Positions 11,118 through 23,100 of a DNA stretch of 64,000 bases are shown piece by piece; within the stretch, counting starts at the first letter, position 1; every line of letters starts with the position of its first letter. The notes beneath the pieces are model-generated. The model made no database searches. It was not told where the DNA came from and was given only the letters and a program-made list of their open reading frames with translations. Made by a program: the position numbers and the translations under genes. This DNA comes from Lepas anatifera (Eukaryota > Arthropoda > Thecostraca > Lepadidae), in NCBI GenBank assembly GCA_034440635.1, contig JAOTON010001898.1, positions 1,018,501 through 1,082,500 on the forward strand. The letters are read 5' to 3'.

Positions 11118-12229
11118 CAGTTAATAACTGTTCAGGCTTATCGGCGGACCAACTGTCAGGGTTATAGGTCGTCGCCAGCTCTTTCCTTGTTGGAAGGGTT
11201 TTTTCGGGAGATAATTTTGTGATTCTAACGAAGGGCTGTGGCTGAATATATAATATCTCCCAGTTTTCAACATCAAGGAATCTATGAAAAAGGCCAGCCA
11301 ACAACTTATCGACTTTGCAGAACAAATTGATGCAGCAATCTCACTATAAATTTCAGGTATGCTACAACAAGGGTCAGAAAATGGGACCAGGGGCTTGCCC
11401 ATCCCCCCGCCCACTTCTTGACCAGAAATTTCTTGATCTCTGTCGAAATGGGAGAAAGCCGGAAATCTGTATAACCAGCCGCTGCGGAAGGCAACGAGGA
11501 CCCCAAATTCGGAACAGTTTTTGGTACTAACGTGGAAAGTTTGTTGTCAGCATCGGGTTGAAGTTTGGCTGGTCCTCTTATTTTTATGTTTAAAGTTTGT
11601 TTGAAATTTGAAGTCACTTTTATGCATGAGGATTGGCTGGCCCCTGACGTTTATGTATGCTACCACCACAATAATACACAAAAAGACTAAGCACTTCACA
11701 TCGCCACACCAGCAACCAGTCTTACGCGCTTTGACTACACCATGTCCCGTCTAATCCACGAACGAGCTCACAAGTGACCTCGTGTGAAATGAGAGCATCA
11801 TGCAATCTCACGACATTGGCTGGGGTGTGGGCTTCTGGTCGGATAGAACGTGATGTTTGATTGGTTGTACGTCAGCGTTCATCTCCAGCGCTGTGATTAG
11901 TTGATGCTGAGGCTGCTCTGCCGGGATTTCCCGTAACTATGCACTTTGTTTCGTCTTCGCACGATGGAGGAGACAGCCACGGATGGAAATTTTTAACAAA
12001 ATGTTTGTGGGTTGCCAATAAATTTAAATTAACACCAGCAATAAACTTAAATTATTATTGGGTGGTGTTCTGTCTTATTTTCGTTAGGTGGGTTTGCATT
12101 TGTTGATGTTTAAGTCATCTCTTGTCTATTTCACTGGGGGGCCAATTTCCGGTCACTGGGGGGGGGGCATTTCGGCCGACTGGGGGGCAAATGGCCCCCA
12201 GTTAACATGTTAAAAATGGCCTGCTGTGC
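11118..12229. other. unassigned intronic DNA
   Basis: No gene. At 12135-12200 three ACTGGGGGG-type tracts are spaced about 20-30 bp apart. Similar G-tracts mark the broken LINE end near 5815, suggesting a boundary of inserted material. Confidence 0.3.
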
Positions 12230-13380
12230 CCTCTCCAAACAAGACGCCACTCCCAGCTTATCTCTTACTATATCAAGGTCCAATCTACCGAAAATCACCC
12301 GGCGAAACAATGTTTCGCCCACCCCGGACGTGTATCTAAAACTAATCGGGCAACCTGGCCTCCATTTAAGAATAGAGTAGCTAAGACCCTGGAAACCCTG
12401 AACCTTGCGATTCCAGAAGCCATAGGCAAACCCCCACTCTCCCGCTTTTGGACTCGCAAACAGCCCAAAGTCGAGTTTCTTTTCACCACACGCAAAGACA
12501 ACCTCACCACAGAGGAGATCTCTCAGAAATTCTTAGAGTTCCAGTCTAACAACACTGGCAAAACCTTCATCTTCATAGACGGCTCTAAAATGGGCGAAAA
12601 AGTAGGCCTCGGCATCTGGGGGCAAAATATTTGCCTCCAAAAAAGACTTCCGGACAACTGCTCTATCTTTACTGCCGATGCTGTCGCCATTCTAGATACA
12701 CTAGTCCTGATTAGAACCCTAAATATTAATTCAGCCGTCATCTGTTCAGACTCTAAATCTGTTTTGCAAGCTATCACTAACGTCGTCAACCCCAGCCATC
12801 ACGTAGTGGCAGACATCCAGAAGGGTATCGACGATATCCGAGATGTCTCTTTTCTTTGGATCCCGGGCCACTGCAAAATTCTCGGAAATGAAAAAGCCGA
12901 CGAACAGGCCAAAAAAATCTCTAGAACTCAGAGACGTAACACCTCTCAAATGGTCTGGAGACGATAGCAAAGCTCTCCTCCAGAACCATATCCGGAAGTA
13001 CATCCAAAATGACTGGACCACTAACCACAGCGCCCATTTATTCTATATAAAGCCTAACATCGGCTACTGGCCCAGCTCCAACCAAACAGTCGTCGGCGTG
13101 AGGTCATCCTGACCAGACTCAGAAGCGGACACACCAAATTAAATGCCTATGGGCGTGTAGGTACCTGTGGTACCTGCTCTGCCATGGAAAATCCCTACCA
13201 TATCCTCATCGACTGTCCCCAGCACGATGCCCATAGGCAGACCATGCTAGACTATTGCCGCATCAGAAACATCCCAGTAAACCTTTCCACTCTTCTCGGC
13301 AATGATCACCCTGAGCTGCTGGACAAGCTCTTTACATTCCTGAAGGCTACTAGGCTCGAGAGCTTTATCTGAACGTCTAT
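12230..13380 (+). mobile_element. LINE 3' part: RNase H and Cys/His tail
   Basis: Plus-strand 3' segment of an I-type LINE. After a frame-broken linker, RNase H spans about 12565-12930 with FIDGSKMGEK, FTADAVAI, CSDSKSVLQAI and WIPGHCKILGNEKADEQAK, so the DGSK, SDSKS and final ADE acidic positions are visible. Next come a C-terminal RSGHTKLNAYGRVGTCGTCS segment and HILIDCPQHD (about 13120-13225). It ends FLKATRLESFI and a stop at 13370-13372. Frameshifts separate the pieces. No RT lies immediately upstream. Confidence 0.85.
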
Positions 13381-13620
13381 GGTGACAGGTATGGAAAATA
13401 CCTGCATCCGAAGAGCACCCCTCATATGAGAAATAACAATTAGACTATAAACGTCCCTCTGACAAATTCAAACAATAGGTGCTTCAAACTAGGTTTTAAC
13501 TGTCTGGTCCTAAGGTATGGTAGACTCAGAATAACTCCCACCATAGGAAAAAACAAAAAAAAAACAAACAAAAATAAACAACAAAAAAAAAACAAAAAAG
13601 TTCAACTAACCAACTAACCC
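13381..13620. other. LINE 3' UTR with A-rich tail
   Basis: Follows the LINE stop codon and ends in an interrupted A-rich tract (13547-13600) made of A-runs broken by single C's, a plausible degenerate tail. Confidence 0.4.
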
Positions 13621-14825
13621 TATCTAACCATCCGTTCATGTTTGCTAACCAACTAACCCTAACTTAAGGACTACTAACTATACTAACCACATCTAAGACT
13701 AACAACTAACCAACTCACACCCCTCCCTAACACTCTATCTGTTCTATTACCCTTCTCTCTTCCTCTATGCGGCGGCTACCCAGCCAGAGAGGGTGCTGTA
13801 ACCTCACCTCCTGGTTGCAGGATAAAGACCCGCGGCATCACGTCATGGTGCTTGCGGGTGTTTCGAATAACCCAAAATTATTCTTTTTCAATGGAGGAAC
13901 TCGAGTAACCTAAGCAAACGGTCATTCGAAAACAAGGAACAAAATAAAAAAACTAATCTTTACGCTGGCAAGCCTCTTCACGTACCCTTTTAAATCCTAC
14001 CTGTGCCTCAGGCTCAGCACCTCTGCCGTAGCAATCCCCTTCCCTCGCAAGTGGTGCTACACTTCGCGACCCATTCCTTGAAATAAGATTCGTCCCTTTA
14101 TTCTGCGACATTAAAGTAAACACCCCTCCCGGAAAATTCTCCCCCACACTTTAGAGGCGGGCAAAAGTGCTTTGCACAGAACGCCTTATAAAAAGCCCTG
14201 AACTAACTTATATCATGACAATATCACAAATTCTTCGCAATCGAAGACGCTGGACACATGCGTAGAGAAATGAGAATGCCTGGCTGAATCCTAAGCTGTC
14301 CACAGCCAGAGACGGCGGGGTTATTTCGGATTTAAAAAGCTGATGATGTGAGAGCGGGCGCGAAGCGCCCACGAGGCCTCTCCTTACAAATGAGCACAAT
14401 TTCACACATGAAGGACACGGTCCGGTCCGACCGTCACGCTTACCTCCGAAAGGGTGCAACATAGGGGAGAGTGGGGCAACATGGACACCCCCTCTATCTG
14501 ATGAACTGCCAGCTGGATAGGCAGCAGAAGGGTGTAATATGCTTGCACTCGCTGCGCTTAGCCCTTGAGAGTGAATTGGTGCTAACAAGCTCTTAAGATT
14601 CTGCACAATTTTCAAAAATATAAAAACTAGTTCTCTTATCAAAACTAGTTGATTCTCTTGCATCGTTTTCGCCGTTGTCTCTGTGCGTGGAATCAAAGCT
14701 GTGCTTAAGTCATCTGCGAGCTTGTAGCTTGTAGCTTGCTTAAGTCGAGCTTGCGAGCTTTGACATGAATTGACAGCCATTTTTGTAAAGTGTTCAGTTC
14801 CAGTCCTAAAATTAGAGTGCGTGTC
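13621..14825. other. unassigned intronic DNA
   Basis: Begins with CTAAC/TAACC-rich sequence (13604-13735), then nothing recognised. Minus-strand open frames here have no known motif. Confidence 0.3.
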
Positions 14826-15025
14826 ACGAGCAGACTTGTTGATGACTCAAATTTTCTTGAGTCGGCTCAACTCTGACTCACAGCTAAATGGCTAACTCCG
14901 ATTCTGACTCGACTCACTGAGTTGAAAATGGTGAGCCGACTCGACTCAGGCCAAAATCAGAAGTGAGCCGACTAGATTCCGACTCAAATCAGCATTGAGT
15001 CAGAGTCGATTCCGACTCAGAATAG
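14826..15025. repeat. GAGTC/GACTC-rich degenerate repeat
   Basis: More than ten GAGTC or GACTC pentamers in about 200 bp, often as GAGTCGGCTC or CCGACTC, without a fixed period. Confidence 0.6.
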
Positions 15026-16112
15026 TGGCAAAATATGCACAGAAAAAATCAATATAACTGCACATTTCCTTTAATAATATGCCAGTTTCAATGCATTAAT
15101 TCATGACAGAAATTATTCCTGCATAGGAATGAAGAAAGGTGTTAATCGCAAACAGGTGAGTATGAGGAAGGGCCTGATGGCTTTGCATTTTAAAGGAATG
15201 TCCTTCATGAGCAGTCATAATTGAAGCAATAAGCGACGTTTCAACTGCAAAAAAACAGGAATCAATAATTGAGCATATGATATTTTGAGAGGCAATCTCT
15301 GCCCCAGAACATTCTGAACAATCCCGTCACGAACTTAAATTACAAATAAATACTACACTGTGCACTGCCCCTATCCAGCACCTCACCAAAACCAAAACAA
15401 TAACCGTGTTATTTATTTGACTTACACGGCATCTCCACTATTCATGTGGCTATTCTGAAGCCGGTCGTAATGAAGATGAGGGACATAAATGACAACTTAA
15501 GCAAAAACACACTGTAGGATAAGGATAAGGATAGGATGGTTGATAGGGAAGGACAAGGATTACCCACGGGGAGGGTCGCCACAGGCGCCGCGCTCAACCC
15601 ATGGGGTGAGGTAGTGGGACTTGATGAAGGGATCCGGTGAAAAAAACATGGAAAACAACAAACAAAGCGTGACGATGACGGTGATGATGAATAATTCTCA
15701 TTCTTTTTCGGCTGGTCTCTCTTTTCGTTCTTGTGCTGTTGGCTGTCACATCTGGGAGTGTCGCATTTCTTGTTTCGTCGGCTGGTGACTGGGTTTGCGC
15801 TGATGTCGTGACATGTCGTTTGGGAATCGTTAATGTCCTGGGTCGTCTTTCAGCTCTTAATCGTTCTCGGTACGCACACACTGGTCGATTGTTAGTTATC
15901 ACTTGTACATGTTTTTCTCTTGCTGCTGGTTCCTGTTCTTTCAGTTCTTCCACGGCTTATGTTATTAATGCACGGCACATTGGTTCTGTTCACTGAGGGG
16001 TCTAGGCAAAAAACACGTGTTCTTGAGAAGAAATTCAAGCAGATATTTTGTCGCAGAAAATATGACAGGATATGAAAATTCACAAAATTACCCAAATTTT
16101 AAAGCTTTTAAT
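15026..16112. other. unassigned intronic DNA
   Basis: No recognised gene. Short AAGGAT microsatellite near 15518-15540. Confidence 0.3.
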
Positions 16113-16153
16113 GCGCAATACGGTATCTTGTAGTCCATGATACCGTACTGCGC
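16113..16153. repeat. short hairpin
   Basis: 15-bp arms (GCGCAATACGGTATC against a complement with one mismatch) around an 11-base loop. Confidence 0.8.
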
Positions 16154-16312
16154 ATGCATGTGGCATACTATTATGCGTTCTGCCGGCAGAATAACACGCC
16201 TAATGATGAATACTCGCTTTGTCCTCATGGAAATGCTGTAGTAAACACGTAAAATGGCGCATTAAAGACATTACGAACCTAGCCTCGGATAGCGCATTAA
16301 AATTCTTCAATC

Positions 16313-16510
16313 ATAAATTATACACTCTTTCAGAATTAAAATTCTTCACTCAGAAATTCTTCACTCTTTCAGAATTAAGATTCTTCACTCAGAAATTCTT
16401 CACTCTTTCAGAATTAAGATTCTTCACGAATTCTTCCTCTTTCAGAATTAAAATTCTTCACTCAGAAATTCTTCACTCTTTCAGAATTTAAATTCTTCAC
16501 TCAGAAATTT
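16313..16510. repeat. 39-bp minisatellite, about 5 copies
   Basis: AT-rich 39-bp unit containing TTCAGAATTAA and two ATTCTTCACT blocks; one unit near 16425-16450 is shortened. Flanks to 16925 hold nothing else. Confidence 0.9.
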
Positions 16511-16925
16511 CTAGAATCAAACAAAACTTTGTGAATAATGGCTATTTGAACTCAAGTAGATCACGAAATCAAGATCGATATAGAAAAGGCACGCAACGCG
16601 GAGCCCGAAGGAAGGACACAAGTTGTTTATACTACAGTAATTTCATGAGTACTGCCCATCAAATAGGCGAAAGAGTTTTTTTGTCGTCTTGCTAGCATGC
16701 TGACTCCCTTATCTTCTTCTGATTAATTATGTATTGGGAGAGCTGCTTGGGATTCTGTTTGCTGCCTTGGTTTCTTAGTTCCGCATTGCTAGTCTAACGG
16801 CGTCGGCAGTCTGTTTCTTTCCGTCGCATAGCTTTTGTAAATATTCTTCAGCATCTCTTCATCGTGCAAGCCTAACAAAGAATTTGTTTTTAGGTGCAGT
16901 TAATACAGCCAGCGACCCTCCATAC

Positions 16926-17650
16926 AGTGGCAGATACAAGGGGGCTAGGGGGTTCATGCCCCCCCGAACTATCAAGAGTGCATATAGTTGATGCATAGCC
17001 GGAGCCTGCTTCGAGGCAATGGCGGGAGACACAAGCCCCCCCCCCGGACGGAAATATTGTCCTGCAACTGCCGAGCCTGCTTCGAGGCAATGGCGGGAGA
17101 CACAAGCCCCCCCCCGGACGGAAATATTGTCCTGCAACTGCCGAGCCTGCTTCGAGGCAATGGCGAGATACACGAGCCCCCCCCTCCCCGGACGGAAATA
17201 TTGTCCTGCAACTGCCGAGCCTGCTTCGAGGCAATGGCGAGATACACGAGCCCCCCCTCCCCGGACGGAAATATTGTCCTGCAACTGCCGAGCCTGCTTC
17301 GAGGCAATGGCGAGATACACGAGCCCCCCCTCCCCGGACGGAAATATTGTCCTGCAACTGCCGAGCCTGCTTCGAGGCAATGGCGAGATACACGAGCCCC
17401 CCTCCCCGGACGGAAATATTGTCCTGCAACTGCCGAGCCTGCTTCGAGGCAATGGCGAGATACACGAGCCCCCCCCTCCCCGGACGGAAATATTGTCCTG
17501 CAACTGCCGAGCCTGCTTCGAGGCAATGGCGAGATACACGAGCCCCCCTCCCTCCCCGGACGGAAATATTGTCCTGCAACTGCCGAGCCTGCTTCGAAGC
17601 AATGGCGAGATACACGAGCCCCCCCCGGACGGAAATATTGTCCTGCATCT
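16926..17650. repeat. 73-bp minisatellite grown from a small DNA transposon
   Basis: Starts with CAGTGGCAGATACAAGGGGG, the terminal sequence of the element at 45934-46197 in inverse orientation. About 8-9 copies of a roughly 73-bp unit follow (AGCCTGCTTCGAGGCAATGG, then a variable C-tract, then CGGACGGAAATATTGTCC). GAGGCAATGGCGGGAG is shared with the interior of that transposon, so the unit came from it. C-tract length varies between copies. Long open frames on both strands are repeat artefacts. Confidence 0.85.
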
Positions 17651-18251
17651 CTGCATCTGCCGCCGCTTCCATGCCCTGAATTTTCTCTATACCTGTTTTT
17701 CCAATTGCCTATCCCACCAGGGAGGCGCTGGCATTCCTCTGGATTTGTCTTGTTAATAAACTTCGTTCTTTGGAAAATATGATATGCAGAAATCCCAAAG
17801 CGTAAGCTACAAAAGCATAACTTTACTTTCCCTGTAAACAAAGTATTTCCAAAACTATGATGTATATGCGGATTTAATTGCAAATTCAGGTTTTCAGAAC
17901 TGCGAAGCAGCTTCAACGTCGTCAATGTCATCAACAATAAAAACGTCACGTTGTTCGGGGTTGGCCGCATGAAATATTCCTCCATTATGACACTTTATCT
18001 TCATTTTGGTATCAGGTAACCGCTGGTTTTTGCCCACACGGGCGTTTTACTGGTTTCAAAGGTAATAGATGTCATCTCACTATGCCCAGCTCACATGAGA
18101 AGGTCCCCACACAAGCCGACATCATATTCCACCTATCGTGCTATCAGCTACCAACAATATATCAGCACAATAGGTGTTCAAGGCGGCAGCCGCCGTTTTT
18201 ATTCATGATGTGCCAGTAAACCCTTCCCTCCCACCTCATGTTATTGCTTAC
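17651..18251. other. unassigned intronic DNA
   Basis: Nothing recognised between the 73-bp array and exon F. Confidence 0.3.
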
Positions 18252-18328
18252 GTGACAAGGCCGCAGACGCCGCGCAGTCCGGGAACGGGCAGGTGCACAG
18301 TGGCGAAGGCACGGCCCTGGTTCAGCAC
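18252..18328 (-). CDS. WIPI2: WIPI2-like exon F
   Basis: 77 nt, phase 0 in and phase 2 out. The peptide VLNQGRAFATVHLPVPG, followed by LRGVCGLV and a split Thr, corresponds to the conserved NQGRAFATVRLPFCG region. The FCG-HKN portion is altered here to VPG-LRG. Acceptor GTGGCAG|GTGCTG; donor GTCAC|GTAAGC. It lies 627 bp downstream of exon E, with the donor minisatellite and a transposon end in that intron, and is followed by a 13.6-kb intron. Confidence 0.88.
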
Positions 18329-18379
18329 CTGCCACACAGTCAGCAGGTGAGACCGGTCCGGTGCTGCCCTAGGTCGAAG

Positions 18380-18516
18380 AAAACTGACTATGATTTAGAT
18401 CACCGAAGTCCTCACCCACCCCCTACCAGCGTTTTTCTAGGCATTTTAGTTTCCGAGGATCTCAGGAGGGGCTACCAAGCCCCCCTCCAGTGCGCGTTAA
18501 TGCCAGGCCCTCTCCA
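18380..18516 (-). mobile_element. end fragment of AGGTCA-family element
   Basis: Matches the 3' end of the complete-looking element at 57091-57984: CACCCAC, GCGTTTTTCTA, TTAGTTT..GA and GATCTCAG shared, closing with CCCCCTCCAGTGCGCGTTAA. Only this end is present. Confidence 0.65.
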
Positions 18517-18785
18517 GTGAGGGTGTAAATAAGCCATTGATTTCAAACTCCATCAAAACATTCCTGCAAGTTTTAGATGCGTGTTTGAAAGGTTCGTGCG
18601 TTAGGTGCATGCGTAATGAGCCTCATCACGTCACGCCTTAACTTTGAGCGGATGGAAGATCCAGTCTCAAAGACCCCAAAAGATGTCGACGCACACGGTC
18701 AAATCAGTGAAATCAGTGAGAGGAGAAAGCTTACCCCCGTGGAGAGAAGAATCTCAGTGGAGTAAGAAATATCTTCTCAGTGAAG

Positions 18786-18966
18786 GGAGACGCTCACCTC
18801 TGTGGCTGGGGGGAGGGACACGTTCACCTCTGTGTTGTGGGAGGGCGGGAGACGCCCACCTCTGTAACGTCGGAAGGAAGGAGACGCTCACCTTTGTGGT
18901 GTGGGAGGGCGGGAGACGCCCACCTCTGTAACGTCGCAGGGAGGGAGACGCTCACCTCTGTGACCT
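18786..18966 (-). repeat. 32-bp minisatellite carrying the exon E donor, six copies
   Basis: Sense-strand donors ACAGAG|GTGAGC or close variants occur with boundaries at 18955/18956 (the true exon E end), 18923/24, 18891/92, 18859/60, 18827/28 and 18797/98. Spacing is 32 bp, once 30. Variants include GTGGGC, GTGAAC and ACAAAG. Each unit has the exon's last 6-8 bases plus the start of the intron. Confidence 0.92.
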
Positions 18967-19049
18967 GGGAGGGCAGGTAGCTGGCTGAGGCTGTCACTGC
19001 CTTGCTCAGGTAGCCCATCCAGCCTCCATCTTCGGAACTCTTGGCGGGT
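18956..19049 (-). CDS. WIPI2: WIPI2-like exon E
   Basis: 94 nt: one base completes the Ala codon split with exon D, then 31 codons, ending phase 0. The peptide reads PAKSSEDGGWMGYLSKAV, then TASASYLPSQVTE. It matches the linker and blade segment that contains ASTSYLPSQVTE in vertebrate WIPI2. Acceptor GTGCAG|ACCC. The donor ACAGAG|GTGAGC is repeated five further times downstream at roughly 32-bp spacing, so the exon's last 8 or so bases are part of a minisatellite. Confidence 0.92.
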
Positions 19050-19640
19050 CTGCACGGCATAGAGAACGTATAGCTCAGTTCATGGAGGGTCGGCCTCCTC
19101 AGCCATAGGCATCATGGAGGGTAGGTCATGTCGTGATCACAGTTTTTCACAGGATCCTTGATTACCGGGTGCTTTATCCTGTATGGTAGCCGCTGATCGC
19201 AGTTTTATGATCAGATATGACACATTCGAAAAATGTTTGTGCACGCAAGCCGTTTGGAATTGTCTTGGTTTGCAAAATTTCAAGGCTTTAACATCTCACG
19301 GACAATAAAATGCAATCAATGCATTGAAGTGGCTCAGAAGCTTAAAACCATTAAATCAAAATAACCTGCAACCACTTTTGTCTCTTCCAAAGATAAATTT
19401 ACCCTAAGAAGTATATTGAAGACCGGGACGTTCGAGCTTATAAAGATGATAATAGATGGCGGGCATGACGCCGTTGTGAATCCCTGCCGTCAGTCGTCAG
19501 AGCCTCAGCCAATCTGGCACTCCTCACAGCTGGCTGGTGGTCTATCCCCTGAATCAGAAACATTCTGACCAAGAATGTCTCCGCTGTGAAATTGGTGACT
19601 GGAATAGCTTCCCCGGGTTCAAAGTATTCCAGAACTTTGT
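19050..19640. other. unassigned intronic DNA
   Basis: Upstream flank of exon E in gene orientation. Nothing recognised. Confidence 0.3.
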
Positions 19641-19654
19641 GACTTAACTTGACC

Positions 19655-19866
19655 TGGTGAACGATCCCACAGAGCGTAGTGTGAAGCGGGTGGAAGGCTT
19701 CGTGAAACACTCAAAGGGTATGCATGTGCGACAGGATTTTCTCCTAGCAGTATCAGAGCATATAAATAGTTTCCAGGAAAGTAGGAAGAAGCAGTTGCCT
19801 CAACGACGTTCTCCAAAGAATGGCACCAGAGTAAAGATTCAGCTCCCAAAGGCATTGCTGGGTTGA
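19655..19866 (+). pseudogene. fragment resembling an uncharacterised invertebrate protein
   Basis: Open stretch NDPTERSVKRVEGFVK, then RQDFLLAVSEHINSF. The pattern ND-ERxVxxVxxF followed by xxQxxLLxVSEHxxxF resembles a domain I have seen in repetitive invertebrate predicted proteins. No name or function can be given. Upstream sequence has stops, so it is a remnant at best. Confidence 0.3.
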
Positions 19867-20450
19867 CGTGATCCAGAGTGCTAAGCTGCTGAACCATGCA
19901 ATTCCAGGTCTCACATGGAATTGCAAACACTTATGTTGCATTGCAAATACTCCTGAATATTAAATGCATCTATTTTAAAATCACGTAATTTTTAAAGCCA
20001 ATCTATCATTTTTATAATCACGTACAGGCCACGCTATCTTTACTACTATGTTAAGCAACTCTTCTTTCTTATGTAACAACGGGAAACTGCAACGCCGGGC
20101 GGCTTATTTCGCGCCTGAAACATTGAATCTTTACAAGTTTTGAGGCGATCTTTCCCGTTGTCGTAGACGCTTGTAATGTGGCTCATTGATATCGAAATTG
20201 AATATATCATGCGAAAAAGCGGGTTCCAGACTGAAAAGTAATAAGAGTTTCTGAACACACCTACTGGGACCCTGCCTTTAGAGGATTAAATCCGCTGCCT
20301 TCATGCTTCTCACACTACCTCTAAAACGGACAGCAAATGGACGATCAAGGATCTTCAGTTTTCTAATCATACAAGTCCTACACGTTACCTAGCTAAGGCC
20401 CTGATCTCCCAGAACCTGATCCCCACCGATGGAGGCGTTATCCTGACCCG
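19867..20450. other. unassigned intronic DNA
   Basis: AT-rich; nothing recognised. Confidence 0.3.
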
Positions 20451-22752
20451 GCGCTAGCCACTGAGGTCTACACTCTACTGGCGCCGCCCCGTCCAGCGCT
20501 AGCCACTGAGGTCTACACTGTACTGGCACCGCCCCGTCCAGCGCTAGCCACTGAGGTCTACACTCTACTGGCGCCGCCCCGTCCAGCGCTAGCCACTGAG
20601 GTCTACACTCTACTGGCGCCGCCCCGTCCAGCGCTAGCCACTGAGGTCTACACTCTACTGGCGCCGCCCCGTCCAGCGCTAGCCACTGAGGTCTACACTC
20701 TACTGGCGCCGCCCCGTCCAGCGCTAGCCACTGAGGTCTACACTCTACTGGCGCCGCCCCGTCCAGCGCCAGCCACTGAGGTCTACACTCTACTGGCGCC
20801 GCCCCGTCCAGCGCTAGCCACTGAGGTCTACACTTACTGGCGCCGCCCCGTCCAGCGCTAGCCACTGAGGTCTACACTCTACTGGCGCCGCCCCGTCCAG
20901 CGCTAGCCACTGAGGTCTACACTCTACTGGCGCCGCCCCGTCCAGCGCTAGCCACTGAGGTTTAACTCACTGGCGCCGCCCCGTCCAGCGCTAGCCACTG
21001 AGGTCTCACTCTACTGGGCCGCCCCGTCCAGCGCTGCCACTGAGGTCTACACTACTGGCGCCGCCCGTCCAGCGCTGCCACTGAGGTCTACACTGTACTG
21101 GCGCCGCCCCGTCAGCGCTAGCCACTGAGGTCTCACGTACTGGCGCGCCCCGTCCAGCGCTAGCCACTGAGGTCTACACTCTACTGGCGCCGCCCCGTCC
21201 AGCGCTAGCCACTGAGGTCTACACCTACTGGCGCCGCCCCGTCCAGCGCTAGCCACTGAGGTCTACACCTACTGGCGCCGCCCCGTCCAGCGCTAGCCAC
21301 TGAGGTCTACACTCTACTGGCGCCGCCCCGTCAGGCTAGCCACTGAGGTCTACACTCTACTGGCGCCGCCCCGTCAGCGCTAGCCACTGAGGTCTACACT
21401 CTACTGGCGCCGCCCCGTCCAGCGCTAGCCACTGAGGTCTCACCTACTGGCGCCGCCCCGTCCAGCGCTAGCCACTGAGGTCTACACTGTACTGGCGCCG
21501 CCCCGTCCAGGCTAGCCACTGAGGTCTCACCTACTGGCGCCGCCCCGTCCAGCGCTAGCCACTGAGGTCTACACGTACTGGCGCCGCCCCGTCCAGCGCT
21601 AGCCACTGAGGTCTACACCTACTGGCGCCGCCCCGTCCAGCGCTAGCCACTGAGGTCTACACCTACTGGCGCCGCCCCGTCCAGCGCTAGCCACTGAGGT
21701 CTACACTCTACTGGCGCCGCCCCGTCCAGCGCTAGCCACTGAGGTCTACACTGTACTGGCGCCGCCCCGTCCAGCGCCAGCCACTGAGGTCTACACTCTA
21801 CTGGCGCCCCCCGTCCAGCGCTAGCCACTGAGGTCTACACTCTACTGGCGCCGCCCCGTCCAGCGCCAGCCACTGAGGTCTACACTGTACTGGCGCCGCC
21901 CGTCCAGCGCTAGCCACTGAGGTCTACACTCTACTGGCGCCGCCCCGTCCAGGCTAGCCACTGAGGTCTACACTTACTGGCGCCGCCCCGTCCAGCGCTA
22001 GCCACTGAGGTCTACACTCTACTGGCGCCGCCCCGTCCAGCGCTAGCCACTGAGGTCTACACTCTACTGGCGCCGCCCCGTCCAGCGCAGCCACTGAGGT
22101 CTACTCTACTGGCGCCGCCCCGTCCAGCGCTAGCCACTGAGGTCTACACTGTACTGGCGCCGCCCCGTCCAGCGCTAGCCACTGAGGTCTACACTCTACT
22201 GGCGCCGCCCCGTCCAGCGCTAGCCACTGAGGTCTACACTGTACTGGCACCGCCCCGTCCAGCGCTAGCCACTGAGGTCTACACTCTACTGGCGCCGCCC
22301 CGTCCAGCGCTAGCCACTGAGGTCTACACTCTACTGGCGCCGCCCCGTCCAGCGCTAGCCACTGAGGTCTACACTCTACTGGCGCCGCCCCGTCCAGCGC
22401 TAGCCACTGAGGTCTACACTCTACTGGCGCCGCCCCGTCCAGCGCTAGCCACTGAGGTCTACACTCTACTGGCGCCGCCCCGTCCAGCGCTAGCCACTGA
22501 GGTCTACACTGTACTGGCGCCGCCCCGTCCAGCGCTAGCCACTGAGGTCTACACTCTACTGGCGCCGCCCCGTCCAGCGCTAGCCACTGAGGTCTACACT
22601 CTACTGGCGCCGCCCCGTCCAGCGCTAGCCACTGAGGTCTACACTCTACTGGCGCCGCCCCGTCCAGCGCTAGCCACTGAGGTCTACACTCTACTGGCGC
22701 CGCCTCGTCCAGCGCTAGCCACTGAGATCTACACTGTACTGGCGCCGCCCAG
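20451..22752. repeat. 45-bp minisatellite, about 51 copies
   Basis: Unit begins GCGCTAGCCACTGAGGTCTA and ends CGCCGCCCCGTCCA. Both edges (20455-20830 and 22110-22750) are nearly uniform. The centre (about 20940-22110) carries many single-base deletions that break the period. The minus-strand PQWLALDGAAPVECR frames are artefacts of the 15-codon period. Confidence 0.97.
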
Positions 22753-23100
22753 CCCGTGAGCCCATGGCGAACTCGTACATGAACTGGAGCGAGTGTGCAC
22801 TTGGCGAAGAAGACTGCGTCAGATGTCAGCCAACAATACAACGCTCAAGATCTATAAAAAATTGTTTGAGCAGGGATGGGTCGATATGCCATCGCATTTT
22901 TCAAACAAGGGGTAACTTCGGATAACGTTTTCTTAGCAGCTTCTTCGTCCACATTTACATAAATAACGACAAATTTGCCACCCCGGAAGAATAAGACAGT
23001 TGAGCGTTGAATTCTAGCTGAGAAGGGTCACGTTCCGACGAAATCAAACACGCAGTGATATCTTGTCATGCCAGATCTGAACCAGCACCGGCCGGGACCA
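22753..23100. other. unassigned intronic DNA
   Basis: Nothing recognised between two arrays. Confidence 0.3.

Noticed and set aside
13604..13735. CTAACC-rich stretch resembling telomere repeat
   Set aside because: Irregular, and not the TTAGG-type perfect repeat expected of arthropods; more likely LINE-flanking low complexity.
16859..17985. Overlapping 245-337 codon frames on both strands
   Set aside because: Products of the 73-bp array with variable C-tracts.
22101..22841. 246-codon minus-strand frame
   Set aside because: 15-codon period of the 45-bp minisatellite.
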